Source of the DNA: Cunninghamia lanceolata
Taxonomy: Eukaryota; Streptophyta; Pinopsida; Cupressales; Cupressaceae
DNA length: 64,000 nt
Direction of reading: 5' to 3'
Assembly (NCBI GenBank): GCA_027924645.1
Contig: BSBN01001198.1
Location: forward strand, 2,914,001 to 2,978,000
This document shows, piece after piece, positions 35,322 to 47,750 of this stretch; the first letter of the stretch is position 1, and each line of letters opens with the position of its first letter. A program made the translations under genes and the position numbers. Below the pieces are notes generated by a model, which made no database searches, was not told where the DNA came from, and was given only the letters and a program-made list of their open reading frames with translations.

Positions 35322-36341
35322 TTATCTCTGGAACCTGTGTTTTCTTGATGGCCTGCTAGTCTTTTATTGGATTTGTTCTCTGCTCACACAGTAACTTGCA
35401 AAAGAATAGATATGCATAATAAATGAAAAATGTTAGTTTATAGTTGTAAATATAAAATATATTAGCTTTGTTTTTATCTGTTTATAGGGAAAAAGAATTG
35501 ATTTAAGAAAAAAGGCAATAGATATATTTAAATAAAAAGTTGAAAATCTAAATATTAAATGGAAAAAAAGAAAGAAAGAAATACGCTTTTCAAGTTAGAT
35601 AAAGAAGATAAGTAGATTTGTTGAAATAGGAAAAGAATTTATCTTTATGGAAAACACTCTATTTTTATTGGCTTTATTAGATTGCTTTAAAGATAAAGAT
35701 TTGTATTGAATAGTTAGTTGAGTTATTTCTAATTGGAAATTAAATAGATTTAAATCATATTGTTTGATATTGGAAATCAATTGAGATATTTAATGGATTT
35801 GATAATTAAAAGTATTTAGTTTGAAATTAAAATATTTAGTTAATTTTATAATTAGAAACATTTAGTTTTATATAAAAGGCTTGCATTATCCAATTTGCAT
35901 TAATTAGTAAGTAATAAATTAAATACATTTTTATTAAGTTAAATGCGAGAATTTAATGTTATATTAAATTTATTATTAACTTTGTTAAAATCCTCTTATA
36001 ATCTTTTATTTAAGAAAATATTTAATGGTGGATACTCTAATTAATAATGTGATTATGTATTTTCTATTTAATTGGTTGATTTAAATCAAGTTACTCTATA
36101 GACTAAGTTGTAGGACAAATTAATATCACCTTATAGAACTTATTTATTCATTTTGAACATTAGGATATTTGCAAGATAAAGAAATAACTCAACAAACCTG
36201 TTAGTGACAACTATTCGAACTTTAGGTAAACTTGCAATTTAGTTTCCTTGTTTAATTTAAATTCCTTAGAAAAAAAATATTTCCACCAATTTTGCCTACT
36301 TGTATGGTTGGCATACAAGTGGGCTTGATATGGGCATGACA

Positions 36342-36666
36342 TCTATGGTCTCCCACAAAGTCAATATAATGCTTGAAGGAATGGTCTCCAATTGGGAGGT
36401 ATGCATAATAACCAGTTTTTCTTCAAACCTTATTTTTTTCTAATTAATATCTATGGTTTGGTTGAATGTTTATTAAAGAAAAGATCATGGGATAACCTTT
36501 CAGGACTATTAAGTAGTTTGAGAGATGCTCCATATATTCTAGGGGGATACTTCACTGATATTTTAAGATATGAGGAGCAAAAAGGGGGATTGCAACGATC
36601 TACCTAGTCTTGAGAAGATTTTGTTGATTTTATGGAAAAGTTGTGATTTATTGATATTATTCCTAG
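36342..36666 (+). pseudogene. LINE endonuclease fragment, continuation of 17241-18418
   Basis: Right of the target duplication TCTAT, the frames read SPTK, then FFLINIYGLVECLLKKRSWD and LRDAPYILGGYFTDILRYEE. These correspond to the APE-type endonuclease blocks N-Y-G-P and G-D-F-N-x-I-L of plant LINEs, with the catalytic GDFN decayed to GGYF. It is cut at 36667 by an LTR. Confidence 0.75.
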
Positions 36667-37579
36667 TGTAGACGCCCAAAAATGACCATTGCATTATTCA
36701 CCCTACATACATCAAATTGTCTAATGCACCTTCATCCAACATTAATTAAATAATTTTAATTACTTAATTAACTAATTATTCTTCTAAAATTAAATAAATT
36801 GTTCAAATTTATTTAAGTTGATTTTTTGAATATCTTCTAAATAAATAAAATCAAATATTTTATTTATTTCCTATTTATTCTTCCATCATGCACAATAAAT
36901 TAAATAAATTTATTTATTTAATTTCTAATTATCTTCTCAAATCTTCTAAAAATATCTTTTTCTTCTGTGCACACAAATTAAATAATTTATTATTTAATTT
37001 TATTCATAGCATGTCAAAAAGTAAGACAAAAGTCGAGTTAATTAGCTTTTAAATCATTGTTTTTTATCAATCAATTCATAAAATAGAAAAAAACATTCTA
37101 TTTTTACGAAAATCAATCTTATCTTTAGTCAAAAAAGAAATTAACTCAATAAAATAGCTTTTTGCATGTACACTTGTTGTGTGCGCATTCCTTCATTTCT
37201 TCTCAATTTATCTCATACATTGATTTCATTTAATTTCCTCCACTGTTGATCGATCTTCCCTGAAAGCTATAAATATGCCCATTCACCTCTTCACAATTTT
37301 TGAGAATTAGCATCCATATCTTCCAGTGCTCTGAGCATTCATTGAAGCAACTTCGCATCATTGAGATATTATACATCCACTTGCAATCATGGTTATGCTA
37401 CGTTTTGAGTAATCCACATATCAATACACCAAGGAATAAATATTGTAGTGTGGTAACTTAGATTTAATGTTTGTTTTGGATTTTGTTATTTGTTATTGCG
37501 ATCTTATTTCTTGAGTTATGTAAACAATGGAATAAGGTCTCTTTTATTCTTGTTTGCATTCCAATTTCAAGCATATACA
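36667..37579 (+). repeat. LTR (TGTAGACGCC type) of a gypsy-like element, block A copy
   Basis: 913 bp, starting TGTAGACGCCCAAAAATG and ending GCATATACA; AT-rich, TATAAATA at 37268-37275. Its start resembles the Tat LTR at 11299. The block B copy is 55849-56760. It is followed by a primer-site-like sequence and leader, so it is a 5' LTR whose element body is gone. Confidence 0.7.
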
Positions 37580-37835
37580 TTTTGCCATGCTCGGTGGGAC
37601 CACTCACTAATCTAACATCCATTTTTCTTGAGAAAAATTGATGTTTAAAGCTATAGGTATGGAGTTGTGCCTCTAGTAAATACAGTTGCGCTTTTGGTTG
37701 ACAGAACAATGCTTATGGCTGATAGAACAACGTCTTTGGTCAACAGAATTGTGCCTTTGGTTCAGAGAGTTGTGCCTTTTGTTTTCACTATTTATCTTGA
37801 GAATTTGACTTTGTAAGGTTTTTCTAGCATCTGAT
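37580..37835 (+). other. Probable primer-site and leader of the 36667 LTR element
   Basis: Just after the LTR, TGCCATGCTCGGTGGGACC (B copy: AGCACGCCTGGTGGGACC) is a plausible decayed primer-binding site, but not for initiator tRNA-Met. A degenerate repeat of about 24 bp with GTTGTGCCTTTGGT and GACAGAACAA follows (37665-37790). The element ends where the minus-strand LINE begins. Confidence 0.5.
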
Positions 37836-38044
37836 TTACTTTTTTTATAAAAAAAGAGGGGTAAAAATTTATTAATATAGAAACCACCAATACAAAACCA
37901 AAAGAGCAACATCCCAAAGAAACAACAAAAATCCAAAAAAAATAGCAGAACTACATACCAGCCAACCAGAATCGGGGAGACACCATGTTGAACTCCATTA
38001 TTAACCAATACATTGATCCAGAAAGGGCATGCACACAACTCATT

Positions 38045-39245
38045 AACAAACCAATGGATCCTATATTAGGAAACCTACTAGTTATAATGTGTTACATTTA
38101 AATTGTCAAACCAGGGAATCATATTCTTCTTGGATGGTGTCTGTATTATGTGTATAGTCAAGGATTCTTGAATTGTAATCTAGAAGTTGTGCATAGGAAT
38201 AAACTTATTGAAAGGAAAACAAACTCTAATTTGCAAGAATTGACAAGTACTATGAGTAAGAAATGTTGATAAGAAATAACTAATGCTATTTAGTTGGTTG
38301 TAAATCAAAACAAACTATGTGAATCAAAACAGGGGACCAATTAATAACTAAGTCGGTGATCACCTTAACCCAACAATACAGATTATCAATATCTAATTAA
38401 TCCACATGACATAAACTCATCACAACATGCATTAATCACAAAAACACAACCTAGTAACATAAACTAAACATATGAACATATAAGAGAGATACAATTACCT
38501 CAAGTAGCCCTTGCTTGATTGATTGTGATCTCCACAAAATCTAACTAGATCTCTATTGTATCAATTAAACCATTGACTAAATTCAAAACTTGTGTTCCTT
38601 TATTGAATGCTAAGAAAAATACAATAATAACTATGATAACACAATCTCTATCTAACCTCCTTTGTCGTATATGAAATCTAACATATATAGACAAGATCGA
38701 GTTTTCCTATTTGAACAAAACTGCTAAGCAATAAATACCATACTTGTCCATTCACCAGCAACATAGGGACAAGACATTATTACTAATTAAACTAGGAATA
38801 GGAAACTAAACCACCATAAAGATAATATAGATGGCATAGTCCTACTATAACTCTTTTTAGTCTTTATGAAAACAATCATATATGGAAACAAAACATGGAC
38901 CATTATCTCAACTTCCTTCATTATTCATGACTGTGTCAACTATCAAAGGATAACCATCAAAGAGTGGGGAGTTATGGCTAACTCATACCCAATCAATTCA
39001 AAGTCCTTTTCTTTTGTTTGCGGGTGACTCCATTGTCTATTGTAGATGAGAACACCTCCTTTGCTGCGGGATGACAGGTGGTCTTCATGAAATGTAGCCA
39101 CATCCTCAATGCATAGGGGTTAGTTCATGACATGATATTTTTGCATCACAACTACTAAAATTAATAGAAAGTACTACCACATTTTATGAGCAATCATTAA
39201 TTCATACACATTCATTTACCAACATATCTTATACCAATCTTAATG
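38045..39245. other. Unclassified 1.2-kb insertion in the LINE 3' region (block A)
   Basis: Sequence with no LINE character and no ORF. It separates the LINE tail (37836-38040) from the RNase H downstream frame (39250-39470). The same insertion sits at the same place in block B (57260-58440), so it predates the duplication. No LTR, terminal inverted repeat or poly-A was recognised. Confidence 0.5.
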
Positions 39246-39479
39246 CTTTCAATGTCTTAAGGATGATTATAGGCATAGAAAATATATGTAAAAGTCTGGG
39301 AATGTCTTTGAAAAACACAATCTAAAGAAAGAAAAATAGAACAAAATATAGCCTCATCACACCCCCAACCCCACAACCCCAAACAGGGGCTACAACTAAC
39401 AATCAATATCTTCTGAGACCAGTCTTTCCAAAATTTGAACACTATCTTGGGACAAACGATCCCAATCACTAATATTCCA

Positions 39480-42400
39480 TTCCCCTACCTAATTTGAAGC
39501 CCACTTTACCAAGCAAGCAGCCACTCTATTCCACTCCCTAGCGACATGGACAAAGGAAACAAAATCCATCAAGTGACTCAACTAGAGAATCTGTCTAACC
39601 ACCGAAGCCAACTGCTAATGTACCCCCTCCACAACCTGCTCATTCAACATATTAATCACAATCTAAGAGTCAGACTCACAAATAACCTTTTGTCAACCTA
39701 AAGCACACCCTCTTTCCATAGCACATACAATAGCAAGGGCCTCCATAAAATTGTTAGTTTGTTGCCCCTTATAAATAGAGAAGAAAAATAGGACAGCACT
39801 AGAGCTATCCCTCCCTAGTCCCCCAATCCCAACATGACTTGGTTTCCCCTGGAAGAGCCATCCATATTAATCTTATAAACACCTAGAGGAGGGGGAGACC
39901 ACCTTCCTTCTCTTTGAATCTTACTCATAGAATGGCCTCTTTTCCTAACCCAGGAAGCGCCTAAGCTTCCAACAACTAAACTCAAATTTTGAGCCACCTG
40001 CAACCCCCCAATAGCCAACTTAGCAGAGAAGTCACACTTAGCTTCTAAGGTCTCCTAAAGAATATTAAGAATCATTTTCCATAGCTGTTGCGCCTCCAAC
40101 TTCCTCCCCTAAAATATCCTTTGATTCCTTTCCAGCCAAAGCTACCACAAAATGAAAGAAGGCCCAATATTCCAAGCCACCTAAAGAAAAAAGGCCTTAG
40201 CCATGGGTCTTCCCAAGCTTCTCCAAAAATCCATCAGAGAAGACGCATGGCTACATGCCTACTTTCAAGCACCCACCAAATATGCCAAATCTCTCTAGCT
40301 AGGGAACACTAAAAAAATAAATGTGAAAGACACTCCTCATTACTAAAACAGAGGAAGAAAATAGAGGGGCCCTGAAAACCTCTCTTCCGCAAATTATCCC
40401 AAGTGAGGCATCGATTCCAAGTAGCAACCAAAGGAAATAGTTACATTTAGGCCATCCAAACTTATTCCATGCAAACTTCCACCAAGGAGAGTCAATCACC
40501 CCAAACTTCTACGTATCCAACTCTCGATATCTTGAAGCCATAGAAAACACACCTTTTGGATTAGGACTCCAGGCCATAGAATCATGCTCACTCAGAGCAC
40601 TACATACTCTACTTGCAAGAATCCCAGCTAACTCCTTCCGATCTTCCAACAACCCTCTCGGTGACCACTCAGAAGAATCTTTCCATCTCCAAACCTCCAC
40701 CTGACCCAAATGTTGAACCGATTTGAAATGCTCCACAAGACACCATCCTGCCTCAAGAAAGAGGTTGCACAAGGGTTGTAAGTGCAGGAACACAAAAAAG
40801 ATCAGAAGGTGCCCATCCCAAGAGTCATACCAAAATAGGTCCTCGGATGCCCTGTTACAAATCCAAAACAACCCCTGCTTAATTAAATTGGATCCCCTTT
40901 TAAGAGTGCCCCATATCATGGATCCCTTACCATAGAGACTAATCCTTGGAACATCAACACTTTCCACCCCCAAGTACTTATAGTTAAGGATCTTGGTTGA
41001 ATCTTGGTCCTGAGAAGTGCACCACCTCCAATACAACTTGGCTGCTAAGGCCTTACCAGTAAGACTATCCTGTCGAAGACCAAGTCCCTCCTATTATTTT
41101 GACCTACAAACAGAGTCCCACTTGACCAGACTCCACTTCGAAGACTCTAAATTACCAGTACATAAAAATTGTCTAGAGAGGGCATCAAATTCATTAATGA
41201 AGCTTAAGGGAGCCCCCAACACAAAGCACCAATAAATGGGGAGGGCTTGAATCACATACTTTAATAAAGTCACTCTCCCAGCCAAGGACAACCATTTTTA
41301 GGTCCAATGTCTAACCCGCTTACGAAACTTGTCAAAAATGTCCTGCCTGAATCCCTTAGACAAGGAGCCAACATGAATGAGGATACCAAGATAAACCAAA
41401 GGAAGGGCCCCAAACTGAAATCTAAGAATCTCCGCAATCATGATATGAATAAGCGAAGGAGTATTAACAAAGAATATGGAGGACTTGTCTTCATTAATCC
41501 CCTAACCTGAGGCATCCAGGTAAGTATCCAAATCCTTTATGAGGTTAACCAGCTCATTAACTTTCGCTAAACCCACCAAAGTAGTGTCATCTACAAATTG
41601 CAAGTGGGAATGAGAAGGTAACTTGTTGCCGCAACTCCAACCATGGATAAGCCTTGTCTCACATGAGATTTTATGAGTCTACCCAATCCTTTAGCTAAAA
41701 CGATAAACAAGTACGGCGATAGAGGGTCACCTTGCCAAAGGCCCCTAGTAGCACCAAATAGCTCAGAAGGCTCACTATTAATAAGAACGAAAAAGGAAGT
41801 CGATGTAACACAACTCATAACCAAATCCACGCAATCAATACCAAATCCAAACACCAATAGGATCTTACAGAGAAAAGCCCATTTGACTCTATCATAAGTA
41901 TTAGCCATATCTAGCTTAATGAACATCACTTTAACCTTGGATGTCTTCATGGAGTGAATAGCCTCCATCGCTACAACAACACCATCTAGAATTTGCCTTC
42001 TAGCAACAAATCTACCCTTCTCTTCCGAGATCAACCCATTGAGCCACAATTTAAGTCATTCTGCAATCAGCTTCATGATCTTATAAACAACATTACTTAG
42101 AGCTATTGGCCTAAAATGATTTAGTGAGTTAGCTCCTTCATTCTTAGGTATAAGAACCAGGAAAGTAGCATTCAAAGTTTTTAGCATTTACTTGCTCCTT
42201 TTCAACTTCTTTACCACCTCCAAAAGATCAAATTTGATAATCTCCCAAAATTCTTCAAAGAATTCAACCGGGAATCCATCTGGCCTAGGGGCCTTCCCTC
42301 TTTTCAACTAAAAAATGATCTTCTCCAACTCAATCATGGATATGGGACCGAAGATAGCATCATTCATCTCATTAGTCACCAAAGTAGGGATACACTCTAG

Positions 42401-43282
42401 TACCTTATTTTCCTCATCAACTGCTAAGGGGGAATCCTCTGTAAACAAATAAGAGAAGAATTGTGAAGCCTTTGCTAAAATTTCCCAGCCAAAGGACACC
42501 ATAACCCCTTGGGAAGACACTAAAGAAGTGATCCCATTCTCGATGTGTCTTCTATCTTTGACAGAGTTATGAAAAAAATATTTATTTCTATCCCCTTCCT
42601 AGAGCTAATCAATCTGGGACATTTTCTTCCAAAACATTTCCTTGCGCAACTCCCATTCCACCAATTCCTTCAAAGCTTTAGTTTCATCACTGAGACTCTC
42701 TGTGGTGAGGCCAAAGTCCCTAATCTGACAGGAAATGAGATCCAACTAAGATTGAGCATTTGTCTTAGCCTAAAAGATGTTACCAAAAAATTGCCTCTTC
42801 TCAAGGTGAAACTTCACATACTGCAACATCTTAACAAAGGAGTACATAGCAATACCATAAGCCAACTTTCCTTTACTCCACCAACCAACTATCAAATCCT
42901 GAAGAGATGGGTCTCTGATCCACATAAGTTGGAACTTAAAGGAAGGGTTCTTAGAAGTTCCAAACAAGAATGTTGAAAGTTTTATAGGCCAATGGTCTGA
43001 TCCCCTCCAATCTAGGATCTTAAAACTCATAGTCTAATTGCTACCAATCTAGAAACTAGAAACCAAAAACCTGTCCAGCATTTCAAAGATACAATTCATC
43101 CCACATCTTCTGTTACTCTAGGTGAACAGGTCATTGGAGGCCTTAATGTCCACAAGGTTTAGGTCAAGAATATTATCTTTGAACATCATAAAAGAAGGTT
43201 CCAACCTATCTAAACCCCCCTTCTTCTCATCCAGACTAATAATCACATTAAAATCTCCTGCCATAATCCAAGGAAAATAAGG
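39480..43282 (-). pseudogene. LINE ORF2 (endonuclease, RT, zf-RVT, RNase H), block A
   Basis: Endonuclease end: WIMAGDFN near 43260, SNDLFTWSNRRCGM, and GSDHWPI with a preserved His. RT (about 42330-41300): KAPRPDGFPVEFF, FRPIALSNVVYK, IKLDMANTYDRVKW, GLWQGDPLSPYLF, and FVDD at 41586-41597. MSLAGRVTLLKYVIQALPIYW follows at 41291. The zf-RVT part (40499-40300) has FGWPKCNYFLWLLL. RNase H (40018 to about 39480) shows WSPPPLGVYKINMDGSSRGN, then ICESDS. Stops and shifts split ORF2 into at least seven frames. ORF2 would nick target DNA and reverse transcribe LINE RNA. Confidence 0.85.
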
Positions 43283-43349
43283 TGTTGCATGTGCTAACTA
43301 GTGTTGTCATTGATGTCAATTGTGCTCTTGTTTTATTACTTGATTGAGA
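43283..43349 (+). repeat. Fragment of a copia LTR (first 67 bp), block A
   Basis: It starts TGTTGCATGTGCTAAC after TAAGG (43278-43282). The same LTR family and insertion site are complete in block B (62356-63927). It stops where the plus-strand LINE begins. Confidence 0.75.
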
Positions 43350-43390
43350 TGAGTGTCAACTGTGCTCTGTGTTGTGCTCGTAGCGATATG

Positions 43391-45410
43391 CAATGGAAGG
43401 AGAAGGAGATTTACGAGGGCTGGGCTCCCCCTCCACAACATCACATGGAGCAAGGCTGGCAAACCGTGAAGAGTAGGAAATCACATAGGGGAGTTAGGGC
43501 AGAAGATGCTTCAAGAGAGAATGCCCAAGCCAGGGTTTCAGGGATTTGGGCTATCCCAATTACCTCAGCAACCCCTACATTTGCAACTGGAGCAAATCGC
43601 ACTTCATTAGGTAGGGAAAGAAGTCGTAATGCTCAACTACCCCCTGCTATCTCCCACCCTTTCCTTCTAGGGCAAAGAGTTGCGGAGGGTTTTTCAAAAC
43701 TAGCCCCCAGGATCTTTCAGTCGAAGGAAAAGTCCTTTACAAGCAACATATAAAATTCCAGAGCACCCTTCCATCGAGCAATTTCTCAAAACCCTAATAT
43801 CAGAAATACAACGTCTAACACTCTTGGGAGGGGCAACAACCAGTTAGCAATTCAAGAACAGGAAAACCCCAGACCCCCTTGGTCAAGGCTACAAATGAGC
43901 TCAAGGCAATATCAAAAATCTGAGGCCTTAGGTAAGAAAGCTTCAATGAATATTAGCAATATTTACTTAGATGGTATGGGGAATCATTGTAGAACCCATG
44001 GTTTCTTTATCCGATGGTGTGGGATAGGGCTGCCTACGAAGGAAATTGTGGATTGGGTCCAAGTCCTCCTCAAAGATTAGGTAAGTATCACTATCACATC
44101 CGAAGATTTCATTTTCATTGATTGCAAGAGTGTGGTCCTTAAAAAATAAATACTAAACAGCTGAAGCTTGTTCTATAAAGGGCATAATTTTGAATATATA
44201 GATTGGCAACCAAATTTTGACCCCAGTAAAATGAAACTTAAAGTAGCTAGATGGGTCAAATTACCAAATCTCTTGGTCGATCTTATCCATAGTGAAATCT
44301 TAAGGGAGATAGGCAATCACCTGGGAGAATTCATAGGAATGGAGACGGACTTCCTATCTCATTCAGATGTTCTCCTACTAGTAAAAATGGATATAAGAAT
44401 TAAAGACCTCGAACCTCTTCAAATTAATACTAATTGGGCTAATTACAGTATCAAGCCAGTATTTCACTGAGGTCCTTCCCTCAGTAATATTATCAACAGA
44501 GTCTCAAAAATACATACTAATAAGAACTCCAATCCCCAGTCTTTGAGTGTTAACATCTGATTTAATGATAACAAGGGTGGATTTATAGTGGAGTATCAGA
44601 GGACCAACCTTCCGTCCCTTAAGAAGCACCACAGTGGTAGAAGGGCTCTGTCTAGACAAAATCAAAACCCGAGTATGGTATCAACTCAGCCCAGAAAATG
44701 CCCTAAATCTTCTCAAAATACCAAAGGAAATACCCATAGTTAGAGTCATGATCTTATTATACAGAATATGAACCACTCACAGGAAAGCTCAAGAAAAGAA
44801 ACACCTGTAGCGGCTAAGTCTCCAAAGTAGATTTATGAACCTCAAATAGGAAAAGATAGGATGGAGCTTGAGGAGGGGGAAGTTCCTATAGAAGAGACCA
44901 GAAATAATAACCCCGAAGCAGGGGAAGGAAGTACAAATCCAGAGGTTTTAGAGACCCCAGAATGGGTCTAAACACTTACGAAATAGAGGAAAAACATAAA
45001 GAAACTGGGAGTCAAAAGATACCCTAAGAAAAGATCAGCCATAAGGATCTAGAAGAGATCTGTAACGAGATCCTCGACAAGGCAATAGAGGAAGTAGTAA
45101 TTAAGGAAGCTAACAAGGAGAAGGAAAATCTTATCACCAAGATCCTGGAACTTAAAGAAGGGGAGAAAAGGTAGGAGAGTAATAAAGAGGACCCAAAAGA
45201 GTAGGGAGAAAGAGAGTTGGAGGAAGTAGACCTACAACTGGGAATTACTATAACCAATTTCAGTAAGGATCCCCAGATTGTGCTAAAAGTAATAAAAAAA
45301 GGGGTAGGAAATCACTACTGGAACTAAGAGAGAAAGTAGGTGAGGTGACTGATCAGACTAAGACCACCACACTATTTAATGTAGGGAAGGGGAAGTGCCT
45401 TCCTGCGGCG
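43391..45410 (+). pseudogene. LINE ORF1 with DUF4283 domain
   Basis: The N-terminal frame (to 43753) has GWQTVKSRKSHRG and Pro/Ser/Arg-rich sequence. A central block (43895-44470) has HGFFIRWCGIGLPTKEIVDW, then YIDWQPNFDPSKMKLKVARW, VKLPNLLVDL and LREIGNHLGEFIGMET, the conserved end of DUF4283. The C-terminal part is acidic and Lys-rich (MELEEGEVPIEE near 44860). Stops and shifts occur roughly every 200-400 bp. It is the RNA-binding partner of ORF2. Confidence 0.75.
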
Positions 45411-45412
45411 CC

Positions 45413-46680
45413 ATGAGAGTCTACACGTGGAATGTTAGGGATCTCAATGTCCCTAACAAATAGTGAATCGTAAAACGTTGTATAACCAACACAAAACCAG
45501 ATATACTAATGATCCAAGAAACTAAACTCAATAAAGATGAGATACACACTCTAAATAAGAAGTTAGGAATATGGGAGCTAGCTGGAGTTCCAGCTGAGGG
45601 TGCTTCGGGAGGCCTTGGGGTAATCCGGGATCCTAGAGTGGTTTCATTTTTAGTGATAATTTGTAAGAAGAACTAGATGGTTGGGAACATCAAAAGCATC
45701 AGAAGCAATCTACAATTTTTTCTTTTTAACATTTATGGTCCTTCCCAGAACCAGGATAAGAGATCCGTTTGGATAGAAATAGAACAATTCATGGGAACTT
45801 TACAAGATCAAGCATGTATTTTGGGTGGAGAATTCAATGCGATCCTAGACCCTAAAGAAAAGTCAGGAGGTTCTATATGGCTATCCACAACAGTGAATGG
45901 CTTTAAAGACTGGGTTCAGAAGAATAATTTATTGGAAATTAAAACTGCACAGGAAGGATTTACATGGAATAACAAAAGAAATGGCTTTAGCAATATTGCA
46001 GAAAAACTTGATAGATTCATGTTCAGGGGTAATTGGGCTCAACTCTCTTTTATTCTGACGGATGAGATCTTACCATACTCAGGCTCTGATCATTACCCAG
46101 TCTAGCTAAGTATCTCAGAAGAATGCCAACCCAAATGGTGCCCCTTTAAATTTGAACAAATGTGGGTCAAAGATAATACCTTATAACCCTAATTAAGCAA
46201 TGGTGGAAAGAAACTAGAGTATCTGGATCTAAGCTTTTTTGTTTAATATCCAAACTGAAAACTATCAAATGTAAGCTTCTTAGTTGGAACAAGACTAACT
46301 TTGGTAATATCTTCAAAATCAAAACTAGGCTAGAAGAGGAACTTGAAAACCTCAACAAAAGTGTGATTACGAAAGGCATGATCGCAGAATCGTATTTAAA
46401 AGAAAAATAGATAAAAACTGAATATGAAGATATCCTAGCCAAAGAGGAAATCTTCTGGCATCAAAAGTCCAGAGAGACCTGTCTAGAAGCTAGAGATAAG
46501 AACACTAAGTTCTTTCATAACAACACCAGAGTACACAGAAATGTAAATAGAATCTTTAAAATTAAAGATGCAAATAATGTCTGGATCGAAGATCCTCAAC
46601 AAATTGCATGTGAAACAGTTAGGTATTTTGAAAATATTCTTAACAATTAGGAGGGATCTAATTGGCTGTTCCAACAAGCC
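45413..46680 (+). pseudogene. LINE ORF2 endonuclease and linker
   Basis: The ATG at 45413 opens MRVYTWNVRDLN, the start of APE-type LINE endonucleases. PDILMIQETKLN (catalytic Glu) and GASGGLGVI follow, then FLFNIYGPSQNQDKR, CILGGEFNAILDPKEKSGG (GEFN where GDFN is usual), FTWNNKRN, LDRFMF and SGSDHYPV. Stops at about 45463, 45675 and 46103 break it. The linker (46110-46680) keeps KSRETCLEARDKNTKFFHNN. Confidence 0.82.
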
Positions 46681-46683
46681 ATC

Positions 46684-47750
46684 TTGAAAGATATTCCAAG
46701 GATTATCTCAGAGGATCAAAACAAATCTCTCAATGGTAAATTCACTAAAACTGAGGTCAAGCTGGCGATCTCTCAAATGCAACCGGATAAAGCTCTAGGA
46801 CCAGATGGCTTCCCAGCCTTCTTCTTTCAGAAATGTTGGCACTTCATAGGAGATGAAGTAGTCGAAGCTTTAGAAGGGGTTAGAAATTCGGGCAACCTTC
46901 TAAAAGAGGTAAATAACAATTTTCTCACACTCATTCCAAAAAAAGAGAAGACAGAAAGCCTGGGGGATTTGCGGCCTATTTCTCTTTGTAATACTATTTA
47001 TAAAATCCTCACTAAAACCTTGACTAATAGGATTTAGACAGTTCTACCAAACATCATAAGTGACGAGCAAACATGGTTTGTTCCGAGAAGATCCATATTT
47101 GATGGAGTTATTACAGCCCAAGAAGCCATTCACACCATACAGCAAAATAAAAAACCTAGTATGCTAATTAAATTAGATATCAGTAAAGCCTACAACAAGG
47201 TTGATTGGCGTTTCCTTTACAAAACCTTAGAAGCTTTTGGTTTTTCTAAACAGTGGATAAACCTCATTTATGCATGTATTTTTAATCCTAAGATCTCAGT
47301 CTTAATCAATGGGACCCCAAAAGGCTTTTTTAGTATATCAAGGGGATTGAGACAAGGGGACCCTATCTCCCCTTTTCTCTTTATTATAATGGCAGAAGTT
47401 TTAGGGAGAATGATCACCAAGGCTAGGGAAGAAGGAAAGATTCAAGGAATCAAAATCACTTCTGGAGTTGACCCTACAACTTATCAACAGTTTGTAGATG
47501 ATACTATGTTATTTGGTATGGGGTGCATCAAAGAAGCTAAGGCATTCAAAGAAATCCTGGACTCCTACTATAGGGCTTCTGGATAGGAGGTTAATGCTGA
47601 TAAATCAACAATTTACTTTTTCAACACAAATCCTGAAACTGAAATGGAAATCTGCAGAATCTTGTCTTTTAAAAGAGGGGAAATGCCATGTAAATATTTA
47701 GGCATACCTTTGGGTAAAAGAAATAATGATCTCTAGGACCATGTCACTTC
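46684..47750 (+). pseudogene. LINE ORF2 reverse transcriptase
   Basis: Clear non-LTR RT blocks: KALGPDGFPAFFFQKCW, DLRPISLCNTIYKILTKTL (stop at 47035), VPRRSIFDGVITAQEAIH, IKLDISKAYNKVDWRFLYK, GLRQGDPISPFLFIIMAEVL and FVDD (47491-47502), then CKYLGIPLG. The catalytic residues are intact, and only three single stops (47035, 47583, 47734) break about 355 codons. Confidence 0.9.

Larger units (their letters stand above)
37836..43282 (-). mobile_element. Minus-strand L1-type LINE, block A copy
   Basis: The A/T-rich 3' end is at 37836-37850. Reading leftward from 43282, it carries the endonuclease C-terminal half, RT, zf-RVT and RNase H, then a 3' region interrupted by about 1.2 kb of foreign sequence. 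The 5' part is cut by a copia LTR at 43283 (target duplication TAAGG seen in copy B). Many stops. Copy B is 57010-62355 plus 63928-64000. Confidence 0.85.

Noticed and set aside
36690..37060. Interspersed repeats resembling a CRISPR array or satellite
   Set aside because: ATTTATTTAATT words are AT-rich LTR sequence without fixed unit or spacer length.
41307..41510. 67-codon plus ORF identical in both blocks (also 60376-60579)
   Set aside because: Identity reflects the recent segmental duplication; it lies antisense to LINE ORF2, which explains the open frame.
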